DNA from: Leptodontidium sp. MPI-SDFR-AT-0119
Lineage: Eukaryota; Ascomycota; Leotiomycetes; Helotiales; Leptodontidiaceae
Direction of reading: 5' to 3'
Assembly: GCA_020726505.1 (NCBI GenBank)
Contig: JAHLEZ010000001.1
Location: 1,240,001-1,304,000, forward strand
DNA length: 64,000 bases
Shown here in pieces: positions 31,813-43,173 of this stretch. The notes beneath the pieces were generated by a model that saw only the letters and a list, made by a program, of their open reading frames with translations, did not search any database and was not told the DNA's origin. Within the stretch, counting starts at the first letter, position 1; each line of letters opens with the position of its first letter. The position numbers were made by a program, and so were the translations under genes.

Positions 31813-34222
31813 TCAATGATACCCATTAGTGCCGCCCGTCAAACTGAGCAACTCCTCCTTCCTCAACCTATACAAATCCTGAGCCTCTCTCTCCCTCTTC
31901 GCTACGAACCCGACCTCAGCACGCAATGATTCCAGACGACGTGAGATGGCAGCCTCTTCGGAGATCTGTAGCGTACGGAAGGAATCGAGAGATTGGGTGG
32001 CTTTATCGAGAGCCGAGGATGCTTCGCCGATCTTCTGGCGGAGTGTGTTGGCGCGCTTTTGATAACCGCCTAGGTGGAGGGCGAGTTTCTTTTGGAGTTT
32101 ATTGCCTTTTTCGGCGGTGGCTGCTAATTTGTCTTGGACGTTCTGTGACGGTGTTAACAGTTGATTGCAGGTGCTTGGATGAAGGAATGCTTACGTCGAA
32201 AGTCTGCACTAGCATTTGATGCTCATCAATTTCGTCTTCGTACCCACTGATACCAGGTAGTAAGGAGTGAGTTTTTGCCTCGCTCCATACTTTCTGGAAT
32301 TCTTCTGATCCTGTCTGTGCAATTGACTCGGGGACTTCTCGCGTGATTAACAGTCGAGCTCTTGCGAGGTCATCATCATCAATTTCAGCTAGAGGTCCTG
32401 GGGTTCCTCTAACTTTGGCGCCTGGGACTGGATATCTGATAGCGTCGTTGGCTTCAAGCAGAGCAGCTTCTCTAGCAATTGTGGCCAAGATAGGATGCGA
32501 TACCTGAGAGGCCCTCAAAAGGAGAGCACTGATATCAACAGCAGTGGTGCGAGGGAGACCTCTCTGCATGACTTGAGTGCGTCTCTTGAATTCAATAGCT
32601 TCTTGGGCTTCTCGGATCAGTCGATTTCTCTCGTCTCGGATGGCCGCATCTTCTTCAGAAAGTTCTTCGGTACCCAGAAGTTCTTGTTGTTCCTCGGGTA
32701 ATTCCAACTCCCATTCGACATCCTTTGGCTTCGGCAAAGACGCAAGACCTTGCTTCAGTTTGTGTTTCATAGACATTTCTCGCAATTTGACATCCCGAAG
32801 TGTACCACCAACAAGTTGCATCTCTCCGTCAGCATTAAGAGCAAACGAGTCTCGAGGAGTTCGCATCGGTGTCTGGCCTGGAATGCCGGGAGGTCGCATT
32901 GGGGTCTGCCCAATACCATTCGAAGCTTGTCTGAAAGGTGTTGCCATGGGATTTGGTGTTTCCATCTGCTGTCTACGGGGTGTGGCTCCATCAAATCCAG
33001 TGCTACCAATTCCCTCGTGCAGAGGAGTGTTCTCACCACCTAAAAGTGACGATTGTGTTTCAGTCAGAGCTCTGATATTCTTGATCTCATTCGCAATATG
33101 GTCCTCCTGAGCAGGTGCTCGTGGTGTTCGAATGGGCGCTCCACTGTTGACAGTCGAATATGTATTGACTAATCCTCGGGTCGCATCGTTCTCGCTGGAT
33201 CTCGCAATCATATTGGCCCGTTCACCAATCATGCCCATCTTGACAATTTCCTCCAACTCTCCCTCCCCAACTTGTGGCGCTGGTAGGACTAGAGATCTCC
33301 TCTTACTGCTCTGCTCCGCTTCTCGAATCTTCTGCATTTGACCGGCCTTCATAGCCGCCTGGTATGACGCAGAAGGGGCTTCCTTTTCTCCCTTCCTACG
33401 CTTTCGGTCCGGATCTTCTTCCTGGTCCCCCTTTCGCTTGTTCGCAAGCTGCTGCTTCCGGGGATCGAATGCCTCTCTCTCCTTTTCATTCTGCATTTGT
33501 TCATCTCCAGTCTCGTAGAATCCCGGCGCAGGAGCCTTTTCGAATGGAATATCGGCATTGTAATCCATCATTCCCTTCTTGCGGTTCACAACTTTGATAT
33601 TGATGCCCGCATTCTTCAACTCTCTCCGCTTCTGCAGCACGGCCAACCGCCTCGATTCCTCTAACTGCCTCTCTCTTGCCTTCCGCTTCGCCTTCTTTCC
33701 CTGGGTATTTGCCAGACGAGCACGCGCCTCGCTCAGCATCTCCTTTTCGTCTTCGTCCAGATCAATGGTATCTGGTCTCGCAGGCTTCGATTCCGGATCC
33801 GGGTCCACTTCTCCAGGTCTCAACCTCCTCACATCATCCGCAGATGGCGCCTTTGTCTCTCCTCCATCCGGGCCACCAAGTCCCAGCTCCCCAGCTTCTT
33901 TCTGCTCAGCTTCATCCAAGAGTCGCTGGTAGCGCTCCAGGCACTGTGTAGCCGTTCTGCCAACGAGCGGAGCGATCGTGCGCCATTGCGTCGGCATCAG
34001 CTTTGCCAGATGCAGCAGCTTCTCATCTTCCTCCTTGCTCCATTCGATCTTCCGGATTCCAGGGTCGAGCCACTCGCTCCATCGTGCTTTGCATTGCTTC
34101 GGTGTTTTTCGCGCAAGGAGCGACGAAACTCGCGCCCACTGCTGGAGACCGTACTTCGAGACGCTGGCTTTAAGAATTTCGTCTTCTATATTCGTCCACA
34201 CTCCTCCTTTCACGACAGGCAT
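31813..34222 (-). CDS. CEF1: pre-mRNA splicing factor CEF1/CDC5
   Basis: Two exons, 34222..32195 and 32142..31813, give 785 residues. ATG 34222 starts [20 protein letters not shown], the conserved first Myb repeat. The second repeat contains [20 protein letters not shown] and [12 protein letters not shown]. Basic linkers rich in KRK and several TP-type sites ([19 protein letters not shown]) follow, as in CDC5 orthologues. The C-terminal domain ends in a coiled coil coded mostly by exon 2 ([20 protein letters not shown] and [18 protein letters not shown]). The intron is GTAAGC/CACAG with a GTTAACAC branch point. CEF1 is a core subunit of the Prp19 (NineTeen) complex needed for spliceosome activation in the nucleus. 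The frame stays open 375 nt upstream of the ATG, but that sequence looks non-coding. Confidence 0.95.
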
Positions 34223-34601
34223 GTTGGCGGTGGCTGCGTTGCGTTGCGTTGTTGTTGATGCCGTGTTGAAGCTTGAGGCTCTGCCAAATATTTTGAGGTT
34301 CGCGAATTCTGGGAGCCGATTTCTTAGCGCGGCGCGGTGTCTTGGCGCGATTGATCCGTCACGTGCTATCCCATCCAAAATGGTCCCTAAGGCTTGATGA
34401 AGTTGATGCACAGCAAAACCAGCCTGAATGCATGTCCAATGCGTTTGAAGAGGACGCAACTGGAGCGTGAGTACTGACCGTGGTGTTCGTGAAGGAAAAA
34501 AATGGTTGTGCCGATCCAGAATCCGGTGAGGGAAGAAAGTAGCTTTCAAACCTATAAAGAACGCAGAGAGGCTGCTTTTGCTGCAGGATCGGAGCAATCG
34601 A

Positions 34602-34677
34602 ATGTCCTGAAAGGTATTTGCAACTTACAAATGCCCTGAATCGATTCATTGTTATCCGGATTTATTTCATCACCTCT
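34602..34677. repeat. diverged direct repeat, copy 1
   Basis: A 76-nt unit repeated without gaps at 34752-34827. By direct count 55 of 76 positions match, and 19 of the 21 differences are transitions. Confidence 0.85.
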
Positions 34678-34751
34678 CAATACCCGTAGACCGGGAGAAT
34701 ACAAAGATGATGGTTACTGACGTCCACCTTGTAGCTTTAGAAGGCTGTTGG

Positions 34752-34827
34752 ATGTCCTGAAAAGTGTCCATAACTTATGGATTTCCTAAATTGATTAACC
34801 GTTATCCAGATCCATCTCATCGCCTCT
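34752..34827. repeat. diverged direct repeat, copy 2
   Basis: Second copy of the 76-nt unit, 150 nt downstream of the first. Both begin ATGTCCTGAA and end CCTCT. Confidence 0.85.
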
Positions 34828-35589
34828 AGGTTTGAAGCATGTATTTTAAGCAGCTTGGAATAAACATCCTCAATTGCAGGTAGTTCCAGGAAGCATATGT
34901 GTCATTTGGTGCCCTTTTTTTTGGCGTCCATCTCAAGACGGGAAACCCAGCTCCCTTCATCAAATAATTTCCAACAAGGTATCAAAAAGGCATAGGTATC
35001 CTTCACGGTTTCATCGTCATTTGAAAGTCCTGTGTATTTCTCGTCACTTTGCCAAGAGGGTTTCCTTGATTCCGCTGCCTCTCCTGCAGGAACCAAACGA
35101 AAGCAACACCTCTTCTCGTTTGCACCGCAACATCCTGTAAACCTGCCTGAGTGAAATAAAGAAATCCAATGCTTTCTTTCCAAAATCTTTTGAAATCCGC
35201 AAATTTACTTCGGCTTTTCAAGAGATCTCGTCACACAAGACAACATCCAGGCAGACCTCAAGACCTCAATTCAGCTCATCTAGTTCGTAGTTCGTCTCAC
35301 CCGGGGATGGACCTTCCCCAGACACCATCGCTCAACTCTAAATCAACAACAAACAAATAAAACAACCAACACCCCTCAACTCACCTCTTGCAGTAGTACA
35401 CGCCACATCACAAGATCCATCTCAATGTAAACGACCTCTCTCTCATATTTCCCCCAACAACTCTTACAGTAGTCTCAAAATTAAAAACCACCAATTAGGG
35501 ACCTCAACCTCCAAACCTCAATTATCGCCATCATCATCATCGGCATCACAACCATACTCTACCTCGCAAACCCCAATAATCACCACAAC

Positions 35590-36662
35590 ATGTCCTCCTC
35601 CAAAGAACAGTATACATCCACCCTCGAACCTCCCATCGCAACACCCACCCACGGCGCAGGGTACGTATTCAGCACCCCACCCACATCCACCCCTCCCTTC
35701 CCTCTCAACCCCAAAAACATCCACAGTACCAGAACACCCAAAAACTAAATCAGTATGATAATCTAACCTCCCACCACCCAAATCAGCGGATCCTTCACCG
35801 TCCTAGCAAAAACATTCATCCCACACACGACCCCAAGCGAAGTCCTCTCCACCATCCGAGACACGGGCACATGGCCACACTGGAACGGATTCACGCCATT
35901 CTTCACATTCTCTCCATTCCCACCATCTTCCCTATCCCCAAAAACCAAAAGATCCAATCCCGAGTCGGACATCCCAGCAGGCAAAGAAGGTTGGTTGAAC
36001 CTAGGCTCACAGGGTTCAATGTCCGTTTACATGTCCGGAAACGGTCTGGTATCCGGAGCGAAGAAGAGCAGGATGCAGGATATGGTCGTTACTGTTTTAG
36101 AACCACTCTCCTCATCTACCACTTCCACCTCTCCTTCATCTTCTCCCTCGTCTCAACTTCCCGAGAAGAACAGAAAGGGATATAGAATCGCATGGAAAGC
36201 CCTTGGGTACGCGCACTGGTACGTTACTTTCCTTTCTTTTTTCTTCCATCCCCCTTGTTTCCTTCTTTCTTCCTTCTCGCCCCAAACCTCACTCTACGCA
36301 TACCATCCACACCTAAGATCTGAGATCTGAGATATAAGGTCAAATGCTTTATCCTTCCTTCTACACTCCCATACATCGAGGTATTGAGAATTACGCATAC
36401 TCCGGAACTAAAAGGTCTTTAACTCCTTAGGCAATTACATTCCGAGCGCGTGACTGAACTCACAGAGATCGATGAGGGTGATGAGGGGAGGAAAGGCACT
36501 GAGTATGTCTGCTGGGAGACTTTCGGGGGTGTGCTTGCGCCTGTGGTGAAGTTGGCTGTTGGAGGAACGTTAAGGGAGAGGTTTGGGGAGTATGCTGCAG
36601 GGTTGAGGGGGTTTTGCGTTAATCGGATGAGGGAGGGGGAAGAGGAGGGGGGTGAAGAGTGA
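35590..36662 (+). CDS. START-like (SRPBCC/polyketide cyclase-type) domain protein
   Basis: Three exons, 35590..35660, 35787..36218 and 36431..36662, give 244 residues. Both introns have GTACGT donors; the acceptors are AATCAG and CCTTAG. The protein starts MSSSKEQYTSTLEPP and reaches the SRPBCC start GSFTVLAKTFIPHTTPSEVL. The typical early motif DTGTWPHWNGFTP follows, then a Ser/Pro-rich insert, a core strand RIAWKALGYAHWQLHSERVT, a strand EYVCWETFGGVLAPVVKL and a C-terminal helix ERFGEYAAGLRGFCVNRM. This helix-grip fold binds lipids or other hydrophobic ligands, and fungal members with this pattern are mostly uncharacterised. The ligand is unknown. Confidence 0.82.
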
Positions 36663-37142
36663 GAATTAGAAATTCAGGCATTTGGCTTTCTCGAGGTTAA
36701 ATGTATGGTGTTTAGGAAATGGGAGCGAGGCTTGGGCATGTTGGTTCTTTTGGTTCCCTTGATTACAAAAAGAGCAGAATAAGAAAAAGTAATGAATTAT
36801 TTTCCCAGCTCATGGAAGATTACGTATCAATATGTCTAGATTGAATTCCACGGGTTTCATAGGTTTAGTTCACCACATTGTAAGAGTGGATTTCGAACAC
36901 GCGGAGGACCGAATGTGAGAAGGGCGATACGCAATATTCAAGTCTAGTCACAATCTGTATCTTCTTAAATTCGGCTCTTCAAACAGGCTTTCTTTCTTTT
37001 TCTAAAAATTTGCTCTATATCTGATCGTATGCGTAGATGGGTATCATGAGTTTACTCTAAAAAGCAAAACGCCCTAACACCCCCACCCCGATTTTATTCT
37101 CCATGCTGCCTCCCAGATCTCATCTCATCTCATTTCCTTCCA
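36663..37142. other. convergent intergenic region
   Basis: About 480 nt between the SRPBCC gene (+) and the histidine kinase gene (-). Nothing recognisable. Confidence 0.55.
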
Positions 37143-40100
37143 TCAATTCATAAGCGTATCCGCATCCGTCATCACCATCTTCGCCGTTTTCTCCAATAAC
37201 GCCTCGATCTTCAAGCGTATCTGTAGTATCCGGAAGGGTTTAGGCATCACGTCGTCCATCCCAGAATCTCTCGCTAGAGCGATCTGCTCACCTCTTGCGT
37301 TGGCAGTGACGGCTATGATAGGTAGACGTCCGTGGATCAGACCATCAGCTTCCATCTCTCTGATCTTACGCACGCACGTCAGGCCGTCCATGACGGGCAT
37401 TTCGAGATCCATGAGGATTACAGAGAGGTGTATGCCGTCCGCTTCACGGCCACGGAAATGTCTCGTCTCTTTGATGATATCGAGTGCTTCACCGCCGTGG
37501 TTCGCTACATGCACCGTACTGCCTAGCTTGCGGATCTGCTGCGCGAGAATGCGTTGGTTTACGAGGTTGTCTTCAACAATCAGAATGTGCCAGTCGCTGG
37601 GGTTGGAACTTGGACTTGATAGAGGCGGTGTGTCTCGAAGTTGAAGAAGTGTCGACATGGAGCCTTCGTGTTCTTCTTGACTCTTGGGAGTATTGATCGA
37701 TAGACGCCCCTTGGATTGGAGTTCCGAGCTGACCCGTTTCTGGATGGCTTTGTGGTCTTGTTGATTTTCGGCTCGTCGTGCTTTCACGTAGAAAGCGAAT
37801 GTTGAACCTACGCCGGCCTCTGAAGCTGCGCCAATCTCACCACCTTGTAGCTCGGTTATTTGCCGTGAAATAAACAACCCCAAGCCGCTTCCTCCGTACT
37901 GCACATGAGTGCGAGGCGATGCTTGGGTGAATCGATTGAAGAGCTTGTTCTTCTCCTCTGCTGTCAATCCACAGCCACTATCCCGGACCTATAATGGATT
38001 AACATCTATTGACTTCTGCTACCCAATTGCATACATACCTCAAAACGCAAATACAGGACATCTCCATCCCCCCAGTCACTAGCAGTAGTGACGTCCGATT
38101 TGGCTTTTTTCGTTGGGAAATATTGGAAATTCGCGTCCTGTTCTTCAGGTGGTTCCAGATATGCCCCAACAGTCACGTCGATCGTCCTCTTTGGTGACGA
38201 CTTTGTGAACTTGATGGCATTTGTCATTAGATTGATCAAGACTTGTAGCAACCTCGAGGAGTCTAGCATGACCATATTGACCTGAAGTTGTTCGAAAGAG
38301 GGACTGATGTGGAAGGTCATCTTGATGTCGTGGACTTTCTGACATTCAACCATGAACATCTGTAGAGCTTGTCGAACAATTTCAACAGGTTGAACAGGAA
38401 CGGGCGTAATGAGGAGAAGGTTTGAGTCAAGCTTTGAAATTGTGAGGATGCTAGATAGTGCTTAGTAGATTATCAAGAAGATGAAAATAGTTTTCGTACT
38501 CGTCAACGATTGATTTCTGGTGCTGAGCACAGAGTTGGATAGTTTCGGCGTTTGCTATGCTCTCCTTGATAGTAGCAACAGCTTCTGCATTCAGCTTCGA
38601 GGCATCAAGAATATCCGATAACGAGCTTGATATCCCTGTGAGTGAAAGGGTTAGCAAATTGGGCCTATTTCTGAGCTCAGAGTCTCGGCGAGCTGTGCTA
38701 GCATTTGGCTATATTGAAGGATCAACATTATTATTTACCCACCATCTGCACACTGCAAAATGGCACCTGTGCAAGAATTAGCATCGTTGAAAGCACATGA
38801 TAGATCGAAGCAGTTTGACCGATCCTAAGATGAATGGATATAGACATAGCAGTACTTACTTAAAGGATTTCTCATCTCATGTGAGGTGATGTCAATGAAG
38901 TTGTTTTGAGCTCTGCGGGTCTCTTCTGCCTCCAGCAGCCTTCTAGCCTGAAGATTCTCCGCCCATTTTATCCGTGAAATGTCAGTAATACCTTTTGGCA
39001 CATAAGCCAATGCTACATGGTGGTAGAGGCTTGTTGTACTTACTTCCCATCACCGTTTTCAACTTGCCGTCCGAGAATTCTGGTTGGCAAGCAGCGATAA
39101 TCCAACTATCAACCTTGTCGCCAGTGACTTTGTCATACCATGGCTTGTTCAATCGCTACACGGAGTTAGTCTGAAGGGCTCTCGAAAACATTAGGGAACG
39201 GCATACCAGTTCCGATGACCATGGGATTCCTTGTTCAGTCATGATCTTCCATCCTTCTTGAATTGTTGCGATGCTATCACTGTGAACTGTCTCCATCCAA
39301 GACATGGCGAAAATCTTATCGCGTGAATGTCCTGTCATCTCGAACCATCTATCGTTTCCTTCTAATAGCAAGCCAGCAGCGTCGACAGAGAACATGCCAA
39401 CTGGCGATACCTGCGAACTGTTAGCATAAAGACTTGAAACACTGCTCTGCACCGAGACTGTAAGATGGGATATTGAAGTTATCTAACGAGGAAGTTTTGA
39501 CGCAAGATGATATCGAAGTTGAAGTCGGGTTCATACCTCAGCAATCCGTTGCAAACGACTCCTTTGCACAGCTAACTCCTCTGTCAACCTCGATCTCTCC
39601 AGAGCCGCTGCTTTAGCTGCTGTGAATCCTCGCCGCACCTCAGCCTCTAACAATGTCACAGATGCAAGGGAAGTTGCCAGCTGTCTATCTAAAAGCTATA
39701 GAAACCAGTCAGCATTTTCATGCGTGCTTGTTCTGTAAGAGGACATACTTGAATGAAGCCATGATAGTCATCATCGAACGGTCGTCGAGGATTCACCCCT
39801 ACGACCAAGAATCCAAGGACGTTTTCGCCAGTCGTTGGACGGATCGGGCACACCAGTGCTTCTCGACAGGGCTCACCAAATCCACGAAGCTCGAAATTCT
39901 CCATTAGGGACTCGGATAGTGTGCCGTCCTTTATGGTAAGCAAAGTTGGTTCCCTGGTCTGAATCGAGTCACGAAAAGCGGGCACAAAACCACCATACGA
40001 TCGCTTAAGATCCAGTTTTTGAGGCGTAGAAGGATGCCCGGCAGGGATCTAGCAGTGGACGTCAGCAGTTGATTCTCTCATTCAAGCGATTGCAATCATA

Positions 40101-42325
40101 TTATAGCAATTTGGAACGCCGCTCAATGCTCATGACACATCTCCCATGCCCGAGAAGTCCAGGAAAGCCGAAAGTGGAGGGATAACTTACACCAATCGTG
40201 CCTTCCAACGCACATGTTTTGAAGGTTTGTGAATTCTCCGAGGATTGAGACACACTGCCCTCTTCCTCGTCTTCGGAAACAGAATAGAGAACCGCAAACG
40301 GGAAGTCGAATTCGTTCTCGCTCAGTGCTGAGAGAATATTTGGCCCTAGGTAGTGGGGCAGTCAGCAATTGCTACATCAGAGATATCTTGAGGGAGGATA
40401 AGATATGTCGTCAAGAAAGTTTGGGCTATTCGGGAAAGAACATAACAGTCAGCGCCGGCAAAACCTACAGAATTCAGCAACGGATTTCGCAGTCGCTGTT
40501 TCTTGAGCAAGCTTCAGCAGTGTCTTCATTGCTCGAGTTCCTCGCGTTTGCCGGGTGGTTTCGAAGGGAGAATTATACAGCCCGAGTATCTGGTCGGTTC
40601 CTCCATAGAGTGGTGTCAAGCTCCATGTGTAGAAAGTTTCCTCTACAAAGCCTTGGCGCTCTATAGGCAACATCTGGTCATAAACCGCTACAGATCGGCC
40701 TGTCCGTCGGCATTCATCGAAGATGGCCCCAACTGTATCCCCTATAAACAGAATGTTAGTCCTCTGGATGGATAGCTAATGAGGAGAAACGTATTTCAAC
40801 CGAGTGAGAAGAGTAGCACAGAAGGAACGAGAGATGTACTGGCTCTCTGATAACTCACAGAGCTCCGCGAATGGTCCTTTGAAACCCGTGCCCATCAAAT
40901 TAGGGTGCTGACGATAAAAATCAGCATGTAATTTCCCCCAATGTCTCGAGATTAAGGTCTTGGCGGATGAGGACTAGAGGGTTCCGCCAAAGGAGGATTT
41001 CAGGGGAAGGTTATACATACCTTCAATCCAGCCACTGTATCAGCATATGCCTTATTGTAGATAACTGTAAGTTCCGCCCCCCAGAACAAAGCCAGAGGGA
41101 AAGGATGAGCCATGAGCAAGCAGGCAATTTGGCGGAACTCTCGAGACCTAGTTTGCGTCAGTGATGTGCTATAAATAATGTAGAAAGGGGACTATAAGGA
41201 GAGAGCCAGGCTTGCACCATGATCCGAGGAATTACTCACCATGAATTCATATCTCCCAGCGGAGTCGCAGCCCTGTGTATCAAGTCAGCATCTCCCCAGA
41301 TTTTGAACTGAATCTCGCTTTCATAGCAGAGGTGACTGACCAATCGACACTTCTGGCAAAAATGACGTGAGGACTGAGTTCTCCTTCTGGATGTGGCAGT
41401 GTCCAATCCGGGGTTCCAGGCGTGATGAATGCTGGTTCCAGTGTTGATGCCTTGTGATCCAGAAGAGAGCCAGCATTCTCGCTATCAGAACTTAGGACCC
41501 TCCTTGGCCTTGGAGTGTCTTCTTTCCTGTAGATTTCCATTCGCTGAGCAGATAGTGTATTGGTCAATTCGCTCTGCAATGGAGGCCCTGATAAACCCTG
41601 ATCAAAAGTAGCATCATGGACAACGTGTCCGGTGACATGGCAACCACTAATAACAATCCACCTCTTGACACGGAATGAAGCCCAGAGAATACCAGCATGG
41701 AGAAAAGATGGCGTGGTCCCATCGGTCGTTGCAACAGTCTTGATCCATCTCTGGAAGTCCGATGGTGGGAATTTGGGGGGAGAATCAGATGTGTGTGACT
41801 TTGGTCTGAATGGAATGGCGTTCATGAGCTGTCGATCTGAACGAAGAGTCCCATTGAGAAAGACCGGAGAGAAAGCTGTGTCGAAGTCCGAATCCAGTCT
41901 CAAGGCGAACGTGGGTCTTGGATCGAGTTCAAAAAGCTCTCCAATACAAATGCCAGCTAACTCTTCGTCTACGTTGCAGAATCTTTCGCTGCCACTGTCG
42001 TCAGATCCATCCCGGGTACCTTCGAATATTAGTATCGGTTATTCTGAATAGGCTAGATAGCCATATCAGGACTCTCAGAGAAATGCAGAGGCAACATGCA
42101 TTGCAATAGAATATCTAAGCTCGCTTGAAAACACGGAAAATTGTGCCGAATTTATAACATCGACAATCCACATCACCACATACTTGATGGGTAGCTCACC
42201 CTTGTTCCTCAAGACAAATAAAAAGGATTTTGAAGTTCACGGGGACAAGGTAGAATGGCGCTCAACTTACTTCGATGCGTGCTTTCCGTCAACGACCTCG
42301 CATGTTTCCTTGACGGGGAAGCCAT
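37143..42325 (-). CDS. hybrid sensor histidine kinase with GAF, PAS and receiver domains
   Basis: Sixteen exons give 1231 residues: 42325..42271, 42019..41341, 41272..41240, 41147..41021, 40907..40859, 40741..40469, 40345..40191, 40048..39749, 39695..39537, 39410..39207, 39155..39044, 38991..38860, 38766..38743, 38635..38500, 38450..38039 and 37988..37143. A PAS-like N-terminal region carries DWAATPLGDMNSW. A GAF-like region contains PCREALVCPIRP. A PAS domain starts VSPVGMFSVDAAGLLLEGN. The phosphorylated His753 lies in ITSHEMRNPLS. The ATPase N box is LINLMTNAIKFT and its G boxes are VRDSGCGL and GGSGLGLFISRQ. The receiver phosphorylation site is Asp1144 in ILMDLEMPVMDG, with Lys in DDVMPKPF. 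Such proteins feed the Ypd1-Ssk1/Skn7 relay. The input signal is unknown. The first exon is the least certain part. Confidence 0.88.
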
Positions 42326-43173
42326 CTCACGCAAAACCCAGGGCTACGGCCTCAGCAACCCGACCATGAATCTCCCAACCGGAACAAGGCGACACCGTAA
42401 GTTGATTTGAGCTCGTCGCCCTTCTGACAAGCAAAGCCGTATAATCGTGCCGTCTTGTCTTCTGTTCAGTCGTTCGCTAGTCGTGACCTGCACAAGCGAA
42501 ACCTGCAGAGCGGCTCGCTTCGTTGCAGCCTCGATCTAGACCGCGGTCTAGACAACTCTAGGACCCCTTCCTTAATGACAGCTTGACAGATGGTGAGAGC
42601 AGGGACCGACCTGGACAAGAACTACAGTAAAGTAGCAGCCCAAGTCTTGTGTCTAAGATTTAGATTCGGATTCGAATTTCGATATCAGGGTTGGTGTCGA
42701 TTTCCAGTTCAATTTCGGCGAGATAGGAACAAGGGGGACGGGTGATTGATGGCTTCGGTTAGGTATGATGACAAGGTGGCTGGAATACACAATGAAGCTG
42801 GGAAGAGTACATGAGGATAATCGATCGTGAGTATACATTTTCACTTTAAGCATTACCCTTATTTCTAATTGCCCTCAAATGCTTCTCTAGAACAACTTTG
42901 TTTGATAGTGAAGATTGCGTGTGCCATGTGACTCCCCCCCTCTTGCGTGCCCTGTTTGGGAAGAGAGAAGAGATCAAAACAATTGGTAAGGCTTTTTAGA
43001 TGCTGCAATGGGGCATGAAATCACCACTTGGTGTTGGATTACCCGTCATGTTCAAGCTTGGTTTTAATCGAGACAAATCAGGACATGAAAGGTCGCTTGA
43101 TCTTGCATGTATGTCCAGAATTTTGACTTGGAATTTCTAAAGTTGTCTAATCTACCCATCCAACTCCGTCGCT
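42326..43173. other. histidine kinase promoter region
   Basis: About 850 nt between the kinase start and the 3' end of the oxidoreductase gene (both minus). It contains a perfect 18-bp palindrome, listed separately. No supported ORF. Confidence 0.6.
42535..42552. promoter_or_regulatory. perfect 18-bp palindrome upstream of the histidine kinase
   Basis: TCTAGACCGCGGTCTAGA reads the same on both strands and lies 210 nt upstream of the kinase ATG. The CCGCGG core holds an everted CCG/CGG pair of the kind bound by Zn2Cys6 dimers. A regulatory role is inference. Confidence 0.45.

Larger units (their letters stand above)
34223..35589. other. divergent intergenic region of CEF1 and the SRPBCC gene
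   Basis: Head-to-head spacer of about 1.4 kb. It holds two diverged 76-nt direct repeats, given separately. No coding region is supported. Confidence 0.6.

Noticed and set aside
40346..40430. AT-AC (U12-type) intron in the histidine kinase at ATATCTTATCC
   Set aside because: A single ordinary GTAGGT...CCTAG intron from 40468 to 40346 gives the family motif AEFWPNILSAL in frame, so the extra exon is not needed.
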